Below, one piece after another: positions 8,940 to 18,030 of a stretch of DNA of 64,000 nucleotides (position 1 is its first letter; every line of letters begins with the position of its first letter). Origin of the DNA: JBAZLV01 sp964586075 (GTDB lineage Bacteria; Nitrospirota; UBA9217); contig CAZPGZ010000005.1 in assembly GCA_964586075.1 (NCBI GenBank), forward strand, positions 62,001 through 126,000. Direction: 5' to 3'. Position numbers and translations under genes: made by a program. The notes under the pieces were generated by a model. That model was given only the letters and a program-made list of their open reading frames with translations, ran no database searches and was not told the origin of the DNA.

Positions 8940-11900
8940 TTATGCTGTTTTTGAGTCCAATACGCTCCGTACTTTTCTGGCCAGAGCCTGAGGATGATAG
9001 GGTTTGCTGATAAAATTCAGATCTGCTTCGATCACACCGTGATGCACAATCACATCTTCGGTATACCCGGAGGTGAATAACACTTTCATATCCGGACGGT
9101 CCTTAAGCAGCCGCGTTGAAAGCTCCCGTCCGTTCATTCCCGGCATGACAACATCAGTCATTAAGAGGTGAATATGTCCGTCATGGCTTTCCACCAGACT
9201 GATGGCTTCAGACCCATCAGATGCGTGCAACAACCGGTATCCCAGCTCACCCAGAATCATCAGCGCGACTTTACGAACGCTCGCATCATCTTCCACGACA
9301 AGAATCGTTTCGCTTCCCGCGGGCAGGTCCGGAGACGATACGTCAGGAGCGGGTTTTTCAGGAGCATCTCCAGTGTGCGGCAGATAGATTTTGAACGTTG
9401 TCCCTTTGCCGATTTCCGAATACACGTCGATGCTGCCGTCTGCCTGTTCAATTACGCCGAGAATGGTCGCCAGGCCGAGCCCGGTTCCCTGTCCCAGGGC
9501 TTTTGTGGTGAAGAACGGTTCGAAGAGGCGCTTTTTTACTTCCTGGCTCATTCCCTGTCCGGTATCGCTTACGACAAGCAGGACAAATTTGCCGGGCGTT
9601 ACCTGTGGATGGACCGAGCAGTATTTTTCATCCAGAACGATATTGGACGATTCAATGATGAGTTTGCCTCCGTGCGGCATTGCATCACGGGCATTGACTG
9701 CAAGGTTCATCAGCACCTGTTCAAATTGCCCGGGGTCGACTTTGACCGAACCCAGGTCCGGGGCCGGAATCGTCAGGAGTTCAATGTCCTCTCCCAGTAT
9801 CCTGGCTAGTATCTGCTCGATATTTTTCACCAGGGCGTTCAAGTTTATTACTTTCGGCTCAATGATCTGTTTGCGAGAAAACGCAAGCAACTGGTGGGTC
9901 AATGAAGCGGCGCTGTCCGCGGCTTTGCTCACCTCGTTCAAATACGGGGAGAGGTTGCAGGATTCGGGGAGTCCTCTTTTGGCCAGCTCGATATTTCCCG
10001 TGATGGCGGTGAGCAGGTTGTTGAAATCATGTGCGACCCCGCCTGCCAGCCGTCCGACCGCCTCCATTTTCATCGCCTGCTGAAGCTGCTCCTGGAACTT
10101 GTTTCGCTCTGAAATATCCCGGAGGTTTACAACGATTCCTTTTACAATCGGATCGTAAAGCAGGTTGGTCGCGACGGCTTCTAGGGCCACCCAGGTCCCG
10201 TTCTTATGGCGGCACCGGAATTCAAGCCTGCGTGAGGCATTTGGCTGCATCACAATTTCGGCGAACGCTTTTACGGTGAAGTCCAGGTTGTCGGGGTGGA
10301 TCAGATCGAAACAGCTGGTACCGGCCAGTTCCTGCTCCGCGTATCCCAGTATTTTTTGAAGGGGGCCGCTGACAGACATCTGTACGCCGCGTTCGTTCAG
10401 CACCGTTATTAAATCGTTGGTATTTTGGACGAGGCGTTTAAACCGTTCTTCACTTTCATAGAGTGCCTTCTCTGCCCGGTTTGATTTCAGGATTTTCCAC
10501 ATCCCGTCCATCATCAGCGTAAGCTGCTTGACATCATCCTCTTCATACGGTTCTTCTTTATTGCCGACGCCTGCGACGAGAACAATCCGGTCCCCGTCAA
10601 AGAGCGGAATGTTCATGTGGCGTCTGATCTGAATATGGCCGTCGGGATATCCTTTTTTCAATGGATTCGGGGCCTGATAGTCGTTTGTGATGATCGCTTT
10701 TCTCTGGCGCACCGCTTCTCCCCACAGTCCGCAGGTCGTCAGCGGATAGTCGATTGGTTTCGTAAGAAGGCGGCAGTCTTGCATTGCAACACGGGACCAA
10801 GAATACATTGTAAGCACCGTTTCGTCAGCGTTCAGAAAAGCCAGATAGCCGATCATGCTTTTGGTCAGGACAATGGCCCTCTCCAAGGCGAAGTTGGTCA
10901 GTTCTTTCTCGGGTTTTTCGGACATTTCCGACAGTTCCAGAAGGCTGGCCAGACGGAATTCATTCAGTCGGAGGGAGTCCTCGATGCGCTTTCTGTCGGT
11001 AATGTCGTGGATGGTTGAATGCAGGATTGTCCTTCCTTGGATCTGTATCGGACCGCTGTGGACTTCCACATCTCTGATCGAGCCGTCAGCTCTGCGGTGC
11101 CTGAACAAAAAGCGATTTTGTTTCTGGTTTTTGGCAGCCTCCAACTCCGCATGGACTTCGTCCGGCGTCAGTATGTTGATATCGGTAATTTTCATGGACG
11201 TTAAGTGCTCCCGGGGCCATCCATAAAATTTTGATGACGCAGTATTCGCTTCCATAATGCGCCCATTTTCCGGGTCAACAATCATCGAGATAATATAATT
11301 GTTCTCAAAGAGAGACTTAAACCGTTCTTCATCTTCAGCTACCGTCTGCTTCATTTTTTTGAAATAGACGACCAGAATGCCGATGGACACCGACAGTTCA
11401 ATGAGCGCTGAGAGCAGATATCCCCAGGGGGCAAGCTGTATGATCGGCTGGATGAACGGATAGTCCATTTTATGCAGACCCCAGACTATAAACAGCCATC
11501 CGACTGTTTTCCCCTCAGGATTTTTGTATGCGCGTAGCAACAGAATGCCGTTCCATATATAGAGAGCACCAAGAAAGAGAAAGTCAGGCAGCGCAACCAT
11601 CAGGAATGAAGCGTTTTGTATAATGGACAACACTGTCCACGCGCCGATTGCAGCGGCCCCAGCCGTCCATGCCTTGCTGAAGGGCCTCTCGATAAAAAGC
11701 GAAGTACCCCAGAGAAGCAGTGCTCCACTTGCCAAGGACATCAGGTGATATGCTGCATTGAGGAACAATGATTCTCCCGCCAGAGTCATAACCAGCATGA
11801 ATCCATAGCGAAGGAGATACAAGAACCAGCCGATGGTCCAGATCAGGAGAAACTTCTGACGATCCTGTCTGTAGAGATAAAAATATACAATGGTTAATGC

Positions 11901-11948
11901 AAAGGTGCCGGCGAACGCGGCGATCACAGAAGGGAGCAGCCAGGGCAT
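8940..11948 (-). CDS. Membrane hybrid histidine kinase (7TM-like, PAS, GAF, PAS, HisKA, HATPase, REC)
   Basis: Sensor kinase of 1002 aa. Residues 1-195 form about seven hydrophobic helices. A PAS domain follows (about 205-320, FKSLFENNYIISMIVDPENG), then a GAF-like domain (about 335-480, with the TTCGLWGEAVRQRKAII segment), a second PAS (about 495-620), HisKA with the H box GGVAHDFNNLL, and HATPase with N box NARDAMPHGG and G boxes DTGQGM and GTGLGLA. The last 120 residues are a receiver with the phospho-acceptor in LLMTDVVMPGMNG. An orphan with no response regulator beside it; the ligand is unknown. Confidence 0.9.
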   Translation of the reverse strand: MPWLLPSVIAAFAGTFALTIVYFYLYRQDRQKFLLIWTIGWFLYLLRYGFMLVMTLAGESLFLNAAYHLMSLASGALLLWGTSLFIERPFSKAWTAGAAAIGAWTVLSIIQNASFLMVALPDFLFLGALYIWNGILLLRAYKNPEGKTVGWLFIVWGLHKMDYPFIQPIIQLAPWGYLLSALIELSVSIGILVVYFKKMKQTVAEDEERFKSLFENNYIISMIVDPENGRIMEANTASSKFYGWPREHLTSMKITDINILTPDEVHAELEAAKNQKQNRFLFRHRRADGSIRDVEVHSGPIQIQGRTILHSTIHDITDRKRIEDSLRLNEFRLASLLELSEMSEKPEKELTNFALERAIVLTKSMIGYLAFLNADETVLTMYSWSRVAMQDCRLLTKPIDYPLTTCGLWGEAVRQRKAIITNDYQAPNPLKKGYPDGHIQIRRHMNIPLFDGDRIVLVAGVGNKEEPYEEDDVKQLTLMMDGMWKILKSNRAEKALYESEERFKRLVQNTNDLITVLNERGVQMSVSGPLQKILGYAEQELAGTSCFDLIHPDNLDFTVKAFAEIVMQPNASRRLEFRCRHKNGTWVALEAVATNLLYDPIVKGIVVNLRDISERNKFQEQLQQAMKMEAVGRLAGGVAHDFNNLLTAITGNIELAKRGLPESCNLSPYLNEVSKAADSAASLTHQLLAFSRKQIIEPKVINLNALVKNIEQILARILGEDIELLTIPAPDLGSVKVDPGQFEQVLMNLAVNARDAMPHGGKLIIESSNIVLDEKYCSVHPQVTPGKFVLLVVSDTGQGMSQEVKKRLFEPFFTTKALGQGTGLGLATILGVIEQADGSIDVYSEIGKGTTFKIYLPHTGDAPEKPAPDVSSPDLPAGSETILVVEDDASVRKVALMILGELGYRLLHASDGSEAISLVESHDGHIHLLMTDVVMPGMNGRELSTRLLKDRPDMKVLFTSGYTEDVIVHHGVIEADLNFISKPYHPQALARKVRSVLDSKTA

Positions 11949-12157
11949 GCGTACACTCCAAGCGTTCCTGAAAGCGTGTTTCCGGAACGCTTACAAGAAA
12001 TATTTGCTGGTGTATCCTGTTGTATCAGCGGCTGGTTGCAGATGAGTTAGTTGCATATGAATACTATCACAGAAAGCTGACTTGGGCAATACTTTTATGC
12101 CGGGGATTGACCCCAAATCCTTTTCAAGAGAGCATTGTCATAATCCTCTGCTGCATA

Positions 12158-13144
12158 TTAAACGTTTACGCCTTTCATTCCTTCGGCGGGATACCGTTCG
12201 CCAATGGCAGCACCGTTGGGCATGGCGGCATTGATCTCTGCCAGGTCGGCGGCGTCTAATTCGATAATGTCTGCGGCAGTGTTCTCGGCAAGATGCGTGC
12301 GGCGTTTTGCGCCGGGAATGGGCACAATATCTTCGCCCTGGGCAAGGAGCCAGGCAAGGGCAAGCTGGGCGGAGGTACATTTGTGTTTATCGGCAATGCT
12401 GTTGAACCGGTCCACGATGGCAAGATTTTTCGCGAAGTTACTTTTATTCAGGCGAGGAAGGCTGCGCCTGAAGTCATCAGGGGCCAACTGCTCCGTTTCC
12501 CGGATTTGTCCGGTCAGAAATCCCCGGCCGAGAGGACTGTAGGCGACGAAACCGATGCCAAGCTCCCGGCAGACAGGAAGCACATCCTGTTCAGGATCGC
12601 GTGCCCAAAGGGAATATTCAGTTTGCAGCGCCGTCAACGGGTGCGCGGCATGAGCGCGCCGGAGTGTTGTTGGGGATGCCTCGCTGATTCCTATTGCACG
12701 GATTTTTCCCCGGCGTAGAAGTTCAGCCATGGCTCCGATTGTCTCTTCAATGGGTACGCTGATGTCGATGCGGTGAATATAGTAGAGATCGATCGTTTCA
12801 ATGCCGAGACGGCGCAGGCTGGCATCACAGGCCTGTTGTACATATTCGGGCCGTCCGCAAATACTGCGGCGGTAGCTTGCTCCCTCGCGCACGATGCCGA
12901 ATTTTGTGGCTACAACAACGTCTTGCCGGTGTTTTTTGAGAAATTTGCCCAGCAACTCTTCGTTGTGGCCCAGACCGTACATGTCTGCGGTGTCAAAAAA
13001 ATTAATTCCTGATTCGAATGCCTGTTCGAGCGTGGCAAGAGATTCAGCATCATCCCCAGGCCCGTAGAATTCGCTCATGCCCATGCAGCCAAGGCCGATT
13101 GCCGAGACCGAAAGAGAGCTGTTGCCCAGACGTCGTTGCTTCAT
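12158..13144 (-). CDS. Aldo/keto reductase
   Basis: NADPH-dependent oxidoreductase of the AKR superfamily (AKR13/YakC-like), 328 aa, TIM barrel. The catalytic tetrad is visible: Asp in FFDTADMYG, Tyr in the same motif, Lys in VVATKFGI and His in LYYIHRID. The cofactor-binding motif IPIPGAKRRTHLAENTAA (seen as VPIPGAKRR) is near the C-terminus. Substrate unknown; the family often reduces small aldehydes. Stands alone on the minus strand. Confidence 0.9.
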   Translation of the reverse strand: MKQRRLGNSSLSVSAIGLGCMGMSEFYGPGDDAESLATLEQAFESGINFFDTADMYGLGHNEELLGKFLKKHRQDVVVATKFGIVREGASYRRSICGRPEYVQQACDASLRRLGIETIDLYYIHRIDISVPIEETIGAMAELLRRGKIRAIGISEASPTTLRRAHAAHPLTALQTEYSLWARDPEQDVLPVCRELGIGFVAYSPLGRGFLTGQIRETEQLAPDDFRRSLPRLNKSNFAKNLAIVDRFNSIADKHKCTSAQLALAWLLAQGEDIVPIPGAKRRTHLAENTAADIIELDAADLAEINAAMPNGAAIGERYPAEGMKGVNV

Positions 13145-13189
13145 ATATCCCTCCTCGCATTTGCCTTGTAGTTTGGAATAGTCTGCTTG

Positions 13190-13873
13190 CTATCCTACTC
13201 CTATTGCGTACAGAACAATCAGTACGATTGCCGGAAGCATGTCGATGGTTTTTATGGTTTTGAGCTTCAAGAGATTCAGGCCGATGGCAAAAACGATAAT
13301 GCCGCCCACGCCGTCGATGTTGCTCATCATGCGATCTGTTGCAAGAAACATAAGTGCGCTGGAGAAGGCCGTTAATGAACCCTGCACAATCAGAACCGTG
13401 AGAGCGGAAAACAGCACGGAAGGCCCGTATCGGGATGCAAAGACAAAGGCTGCGAAGCCGTCAAGAATTGATTTCGTTTTGATGAGTGTGCTGTCATTAT
13501 ACAAGCCGTCCTTGAGCGAGCCGATGATCATCATGGAGCCTACGCAAAAAAGCGTGCTCGCCACCAGAAATCCTTCTATATCGTATTTCCCGGAAAGATA
13601 TGACTCATTCAGACGGTTCAACTGCCCATGTAAACGGTCTTCAAGCTTCATCATGCTGCCTGCGAAACATCCGAGCACCAGCGAAAAGACGATGGGGATG
13701 ATGTCTCCCCCATTCAAACTCATTTTTATGCCGACAAAGGCGGTCACTAATCCGAGGACGTTGAATACGGCGTCTTTTACTGTGGAATGAATTTTTTTGC
13801 CCACAAGGAGGCCGAGTATGCTTCCTGCCGCGACCAGCAGCGCGTTGAAGAGAAACCCTTTCATGAGAGGCAT
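13190..13873 (-). CDS. DUF554 family membrane protein (YqgA/YdfK-like)
   Basis: Inner-membrane protein of unknown function with about six hydrophobic helices, 227 aa from ATG 13873. It has the family's Gly-rich first helix (NALLVAAGSILGLLVGKK), the FVGIKMSLNG segment and GVGGIIVFAIGLNLLKLK. The frame stays open upstream to 14026, but that extension is polar, unlike the family, and overlaps the next gene's promoter side, so I chose the internal ATG. ATG 13864 is equally possible. Confidence 0.8.
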   Translation of the reverse strand: MPLMKGFLFNALLVAAGSILGLLVGKKIHSTVKDAVFNVLGLVTAFVGIKMSLNGGDIIPIVFSLVLGCFAGSMMKLEDRLHGQLNRLNESYLSGKYDIEGFLVASTLFCVGSMMIIGSLKDGLYNDSTLIKTKSILDGFAAFVFASRYGPSVLFSALTVLIVQGSLTAFSSALMFLATDRMMSNIDGVGGIIVFAIGLNLLKLKTIKTIDMLPAIVLIVLYAIGVG

Positions 13874-14018
13874 TATAATCAGTTTTGTACTAAAAAGGAA
13901 CAATGAACAGGAGCGAGTCGATGAAATCTCTTGATTTTGCGGGAGGTTTTGTCTATTATGTGTTTCTGTACCATCGGAACACCAAAAGACCATATTGCCG
14001 TTTTCAGGAGGATTTGCC

Positions 14019-14246
14019 GTGATCAAAGTGAATCAGGAAGAGCTTCAGGAAAAAATTACGAAGTTGAAGCAAAAAGCATCGGAAACATCTACAAAAGCAG
14101 CAGGCAAAAAAAGCGATCCTAACGTGCGCAAGGCCCGCAAGAAGGTAAAACGCGCCCAGCGAAAGCTTCGTGCAGCAAAGGCATACAAGTCGGCTGGAAA
14201 AAAGGCAGCGGAAGCGAAGCCTACGGAAGAGAAGGCGTCTGCATAA
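14019..14246 (+). CDS. Small Lys/Ala-rich basic protein (75 aa)
   Basis: Very basic, low-complexity protein with many Lys, Arg and Ala residues, similar in composition to histone H1-like or ribosome-associated tails. GTG at 14019 is chosen because AGGAGG at 14006-14011 lies 7 nt upstream; TTG 13995 would lie before that site. The N-terminal 20 residues could form a coiled coil (QEELQEKITKLKQKASE). DNA or RNA binding is an inference from charge only. Confidence 0.7.
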   Translation: MIKVNQEELQEKITKLKQKASETSTKAAGKKSDPNVRKARKKVKRAQRKLRAAKAYKSAGKKAAEAKPTEEKASA

Positions 14247-14395
14247 AGCAGACAGTATTGCATCGACTCTTAAGAGCAGAGGTTGGTGCGATAGGCCGCA
14301 ACGGACATTATGCGCAGGGATGAAATTTAGAAAATGCGAACAAAATCCCCGTGCGTTACGATGAATTGCGGCAAATTTTTTGGCGGCGGGTGTGT

Positions 14396-15904
14396 ATGAA
14401 AATCAATGTCGCGACAGGATCAATAGAGAGTACGAAGACAGATGGGGCGGTCATTCCGTGCTTTGATGATGAAGCCTCGGGAGAAGTCTCCGGACACGTT
14501 GATACGGCGCTCGGCGGAATGATTGCGCGCCTTCATAAACGTGGTGATTTTAAACCGAAGCCAGGAGCTGTCTGTCTGCTGTATCCCGACGGCAGGATTG
14601 CAGCCGAGCGGCTGATGCTCACCGGACTGGGCAAACGAAGCGAGTTTACGCAGAACAGGCTGCGGCAGGCCATGGGCAAAGCAGCACTTGCTTTGCGGAA
14701 AGCCGGAGCAAAGGATATCGCAGTCGCTGTTGACGGTCTTGCTTTGGATGCGGAAGTGCGGGGCCAAGCGGTGGTCGAAGGAAGCATACTCGGACTCTAC
14801 CGTTTTCTGCAGTACAAAACCGACAAAGACAATGGTCCCGCAAGTGATGTGGATCTGTGTACAATCGTGACAGGGGATCCGGCTTTGGTCAGCGGGTTGC
14901 GGCAAGGCGCGTCAGTTGGAAAGATAATTTCGGATGCGACCAGCATGGCACGGGACATGGTGAGCGCACCGCCTGCCGATATGACGCCAACGGTCATTGC
15001 CTTACAGGCGAAAAAGGTTGCGAAAGAATTTGGCTTGAAAGTCCAGGTATTCGAACGCAAACAAATGCAGCGGTTCGGCATGGGAGGACTCCTGGGGGTG
15101 GCATCCGGCAGCGCACAGCCACCCCAGTTCATCGTTCTTGAATATCGGCGCGGCGGCAAGAAGCCGTTCATTGCATTGGTAGGCAAAACAATTACCTTTG
15201 ACTCTGGCGGCATTTCGATCAAGCCGGCGGAAAACATGGATAAGATGAAAGACGACATGTCCGGAGGGGCTGCCGTGCTGGGAGCCTTGCGGGCGGCGGC
15301 AGCATTGAAACTTCCACTGAATATCGTGGGTTTGCTGCCTGCTACGGAAAATATGCCGGGCGGCCGCGCGTATAAGCCGGGGGATGTGCTGCGGACAATG
15401 TCAGGGCAGACGATTGAGATCGTCAATACGGATGCTGAGGGAAGATTGATACTCTCCGATGCCCTCTCCTATGCATGTCGGTACAAACCTGCGGCGATCG
15501 TGGACATCGCGACGCTCACCGGCGCGTGTTCCATTGCGCTGGGAAATGAAGCCACCGGCATGCTCGGTACCAGCGACGCATTGAAGGCGCGGATGCGCAC
15601 GGCCGGGGAAAAAACCGGGGAGCGCGTGTGGGAACTGCCGTTGTGGGATGAGTATTACGAGCTGATCAAGAGTGATATTGCGGATATGAAAAATGCCGGC
15701 GGACGGGCAGGGGGCGTTATTACCGCCGCGGCGCTGCTTTCCAAATTTGTGCAGAAGCATCCCTGGGTGCATCTCGATATAGCGGCAATGGCCTGGACCG
15801 AGAAAGAGCGGCCGTATACGCCAAAAGGCGCCACGGGCATCGGGGTGAGGCTCTTGACGCAATTTCTGAGAGACTATGAAAAAGAAGAATTAAGAGGACC
15901 GTAG
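14396..15904 (+). CDS. pepA: Leucyl aminopeptidase (M17, cytosol aminopeptidase)
   Basis: Two-metal M17 aminopeptidase that removes N-terminal residues from peptides; 502 aa from ATG 14396, the usual length. The active-site signature NTDAEGRLIL is present, as are metal-binding segments GKTITFDSGGISIKP and MKDDMSGGAAV. The C-terminal half (about 185-500) is the catalytic domain; the N-terminal half is the regulatory macro-like domain, which in E. coli PepA also binds DNA. The open frame extends up to 14351, but the internal ATG fits the family. Confidence 0.93.
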   Translation: MKINVATGSIESTKTDGAVIPCFDDEASGEVSGHVDTALGGMIARLHKRGDFKPKPGAVCLLYPDGRIAAERLMLTGLGKRSEFTQNRLRQAMGKAALALRKAGAKDIAVAVDGLALDAEVRGQAVVEGSILGLYRFLQYKTDKDNGPASDVDLCTIVTGDPALVSGLRQGASVGKIISDATSMARDMVSAPPADMTPTVIALQAKKVAKEFGLKVQVFERKQMQRFGMGGLLGVASGSAQPPQFIVLEYRRGGKKPFIALVGKTITFDSGGISIKPAENMDKMKDDMSGGAAVLGALRAAAALKLPLNIVGLLPATENMPGGRAYKPGDVLRTMSGQTIEIVNTDAEGRLILSDALSYACRYKPAAIVDIATLTGACSIALGNEATGMLGTSDALKARMRTAGEKTGERVWELPLWDEYYELIKSDIADMKNAGGRAGGVITAAALLSKFVQKHPWVHLDIAAMAWTEKERPYTPKGATGIGVRLLTQFLRDYEKEELRGP

Positions 15905-15986
15905 CGTACAGTGGCTTGCAGGCACTCAATGCTTCCTCCATGCAATTCAGATTTCTGCCTGCACGCGATGTACACTCCGTTTTTTC

Positions 15987-16883
15987 ATGGATTTACATCA
16001 CATCGAAATTTTCTATTATCTCGTAAAACTCCGCAGTTTTTCCAAGGCCGCGAAGATGCTGCGGCTTTCCCAGCCAACCGTGAGCGGTCATATCAAAAAT
16101 CTTGAAGCCGAACTCGGGGTGCAACTTATCGACCGGATCGGCAAACGGGTGGTACCCACGGAAGCAGGAGATGTTCTGTACCGCTCCGGGCAAAAGTTTC
16201 TGGCACTCCGCGACCAGACCCGGCAGGAGATCGAAAATGTTCTGGGGAATGTAACCGGCAGCCTGAGAATCGGAGCAAGTTCCATTCCCGGAGGATATGT
16301 TCTTCCCTCCGTTATCAAAATGTTCAAGCAGGAACATCCGTCAGCGTTCATACGACTTGAAATCGGCAATAGCGCGCGGGTGACCGAGTCTGTGCTGGCT
16401 GGCGATCTGCACATCGGCGTTGTGGGGTTGCGCTCGACCGATCCTCGCCTGGAGGTCCACCCGTTCATGCAGGACGAACTTGTGGTCGCCGTTCCTGCAG
16501 ATCATGCATGGGTAAAAAGAAAAACCGTCACGGTGGAAGAACTGGCGGATGAACCGCTGATCGTGCGCGAAAAAGGACCGGGTTCCCGCCATGTTATGGA
16601 AGAACGGCTTGAAGAGGCAGGAATGTCTTTTGCGGAGCTGAATCCGGTTGTTATAGCAGGCAATAGCGATGCAGTCCGTCAGGCGGTCAAGGCCGGACTC
16701 GGTATCGCAGTTCTTTCCCTCAGGGCGATTCAGAATGATGTTGCCACAAATCATTTGGCGGCAGTACGGATCAAGGATCTTCCCCTGGTAAGTAATTTTT
16801 TCATCATTTTGCTCAAGGGGAAAAGCCGTTTGCCTCTGTGCCGTGCTTTTCTTGAAAAACTGTTCGAACATAAAGTCTCTTGA
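15987..16883 (+). CDS. LysR-family regulator, selenium-metabolism-associated type, copy 1
   Basis: 298-aa LysR-type regulator: winged HTH at residues 1-60 (SFSKAAKMLRLSQPTVSGHIKNLEAELG), a linker helix, and a periplasmic-binding-like effector domain from about 90. The GASSIPGGYVLP motif and overall pattern match the LysR subfamily that travels with selenium genes (CysB/CysL-like fold). A close paralogue follows 75 bp later. In line with this, likely selenocysteine genes sit 4-7 kb downstream. The effector is unknown. Confidence 0.88.
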   Translation: MDLHHIEIFYYLVKLRSFSKAAKMLRLSQPTVSGHIKNLEAELGVQLIDRIGKRVVPTEAGDVLYRSGQKFLALRDQTRQEIENVLGNVTGSLRIGASSIPGGYVLPSVIKMFKQEHPSAFIRLEIGNSARVTESVLAGDLHIGVVGLRSTDPRLEVHPFMQDELVVAVPADHAWVKRKTVTVEELADEPLIVREKGPGSRHVMEERLEEAGMSFAELNPVVIAGNSDAVRQAVKAGLGIAVLSLRAIQNDVATNHLAAVRIKDLPLVSNFFIILLKGKSRLPLCRAFLEKLFEHKVS

Positions 16884-16958
16884 ACAGCCGGAAACCTGCT
16901 GACATAAAAACCGGGCAGGCCGCGGATTTTTTTACCGCGCGGATGGCCCGCTTTTTCT

Positions 16959-17867
16959 ATGGATTTACATCATATCGAAATATTCTGTTCTCTCATGAAA
17001 TTCCGCAGCTTTTCCAAGGCAGCGGAAGCGCTGTATCTTACCCAGCCAACGGTCAGTGGTCACATTAAAAACCTGGAGGCGGAGCTCGGTGTAAAACTTC
17101 TGGACCGCATCGGAAAACGGGTCATTCCGACGGAGGCAGGGGAAATTTTGCTTCGCTCAGGACAAGAGCTGCTCGCGCTTCGTGACCACATCCGAGAGGA
17201 AATCAGGGGGCTCTCCGGAAACGTTACCGGAATGTTACGAATTGGAGCCAGCACCATTCCGGGGTCATACGTCCTTCCTGTGTATATCAGCGCGTTCAAA
17301 ACAAAATATCCAAACGCAACACTCCGTCTGGAAATAGGGGATACGGCAAGCGTGACGGAATCCGTTCTGACGAATGATGTGCACATCGGCGTTGTAGGTG
17401 CACGTCCTGCTGATCCGCGTTTGGAAGTTCATGCGCTGTTTACAGACGAGCTGGTACTGGCCCTTTCTCCCCGCCATCCCTGGGCGCGGAAAAGAAGTGT
17501 CCCGGTTGCGGCCTTGGCCGGGGAACCATTTGTGCTGCGCGAAAAAGGGTCCGGCACCCGGCGTATTACGGAGGAGCGGCTGGAGAAGGCGGGGTTTTGC
17601 ATCAATGATCTGAACGTTGTTGCAGTCGCCGGGAACAATGACGCTGTACGCCAGTCTGTGAAGGCGGGGATCGGTATCTCCATCCTTTCCATCCGGGCGC
17701 TTCGTGACGACATGGAAGCAGGCCGCATTGCGGCGGTACGGATCAAGGGGGTGCCGCTTGAACGCCACTTTCACGCGATTCTGTTAAAGAAAAAAACCCA
17801 CTCTCATCTCTGCCGTGAATTTTTGAACACCCTGCTGCACGCGGGTGGAAAGAAAAAGGGCACATAA
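16959..17867 (+). CDS. LysR-family regulator, selenium-metabolism-associated type, copy 2
   Basis: 302 aa, tandem paralogue of the gene at 15987. Both share the start MDLHHIEIF, the HTH, the DRIGKRV(I/V)PTEAG segment and GAS(S/T)IPG(G/S)YVLP. They differ most in the middle of the effector domain, which suggests divergence in ligand or target after duplication. The family is described near selD, yedE and yedF in other anaerobes. Its own promoter region is short (75 bp), so co-transcription with copy 1 is likely. Confidence 0.88.
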   Translation: MDLHHIEIFCSLMKFRSFSKAAEALYLTQPTVSGHIKNLEAELGVKLLDRIGKRVIPTEAGEILLRSGQELLALRDHIREEIRGLSGNVTGMLRIGASTIPGSYVLPVYISAFKTKYPNATLRLEIGDTASVTESVLTNDVHIGVVGARPADPRLEVHALFTDELVLALSPRHPWARKRSVPVAALAGEPFVLREKGSGTRRITEERLEKAGFCINDLNVVAVAGNNDAVRQSVKAGIGISILSIRALRDDMEAGRIAAVRIKGVPLERHFHAILLKKKTHSHLCREFLNTLLHAGGKKKGT

Positions 17868-17995
17868 CATCCGGGCTCTAGCGGTATAAACCGAATTTTT
17901 GCAAGACGCCTGCGAGAGTCGTTTCTAAAAACAGTTTCGTTTCCCCCTTCCGCCTCCGTATTTCAAAAGGGTCCTAGACCGCAACCTTCCGGACA

Positions 17996-18024
17996 TTGAC
18001 ACCGCTGCTTATAAAGGATAATAT
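17996..18024 (+). promoter_or_regulatory. Sigma-70-type promoter of uvrB
   Basis: TTGACA at 17996-18001, a 17-bp spacer and TAATAT at 18019-18024. Transcription should begin about 7 nt later, at or within 2 nt of the uvrB ATG at 18031. Confidence 0.7.
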
Positions 18025-18030
18025 TCTTTC

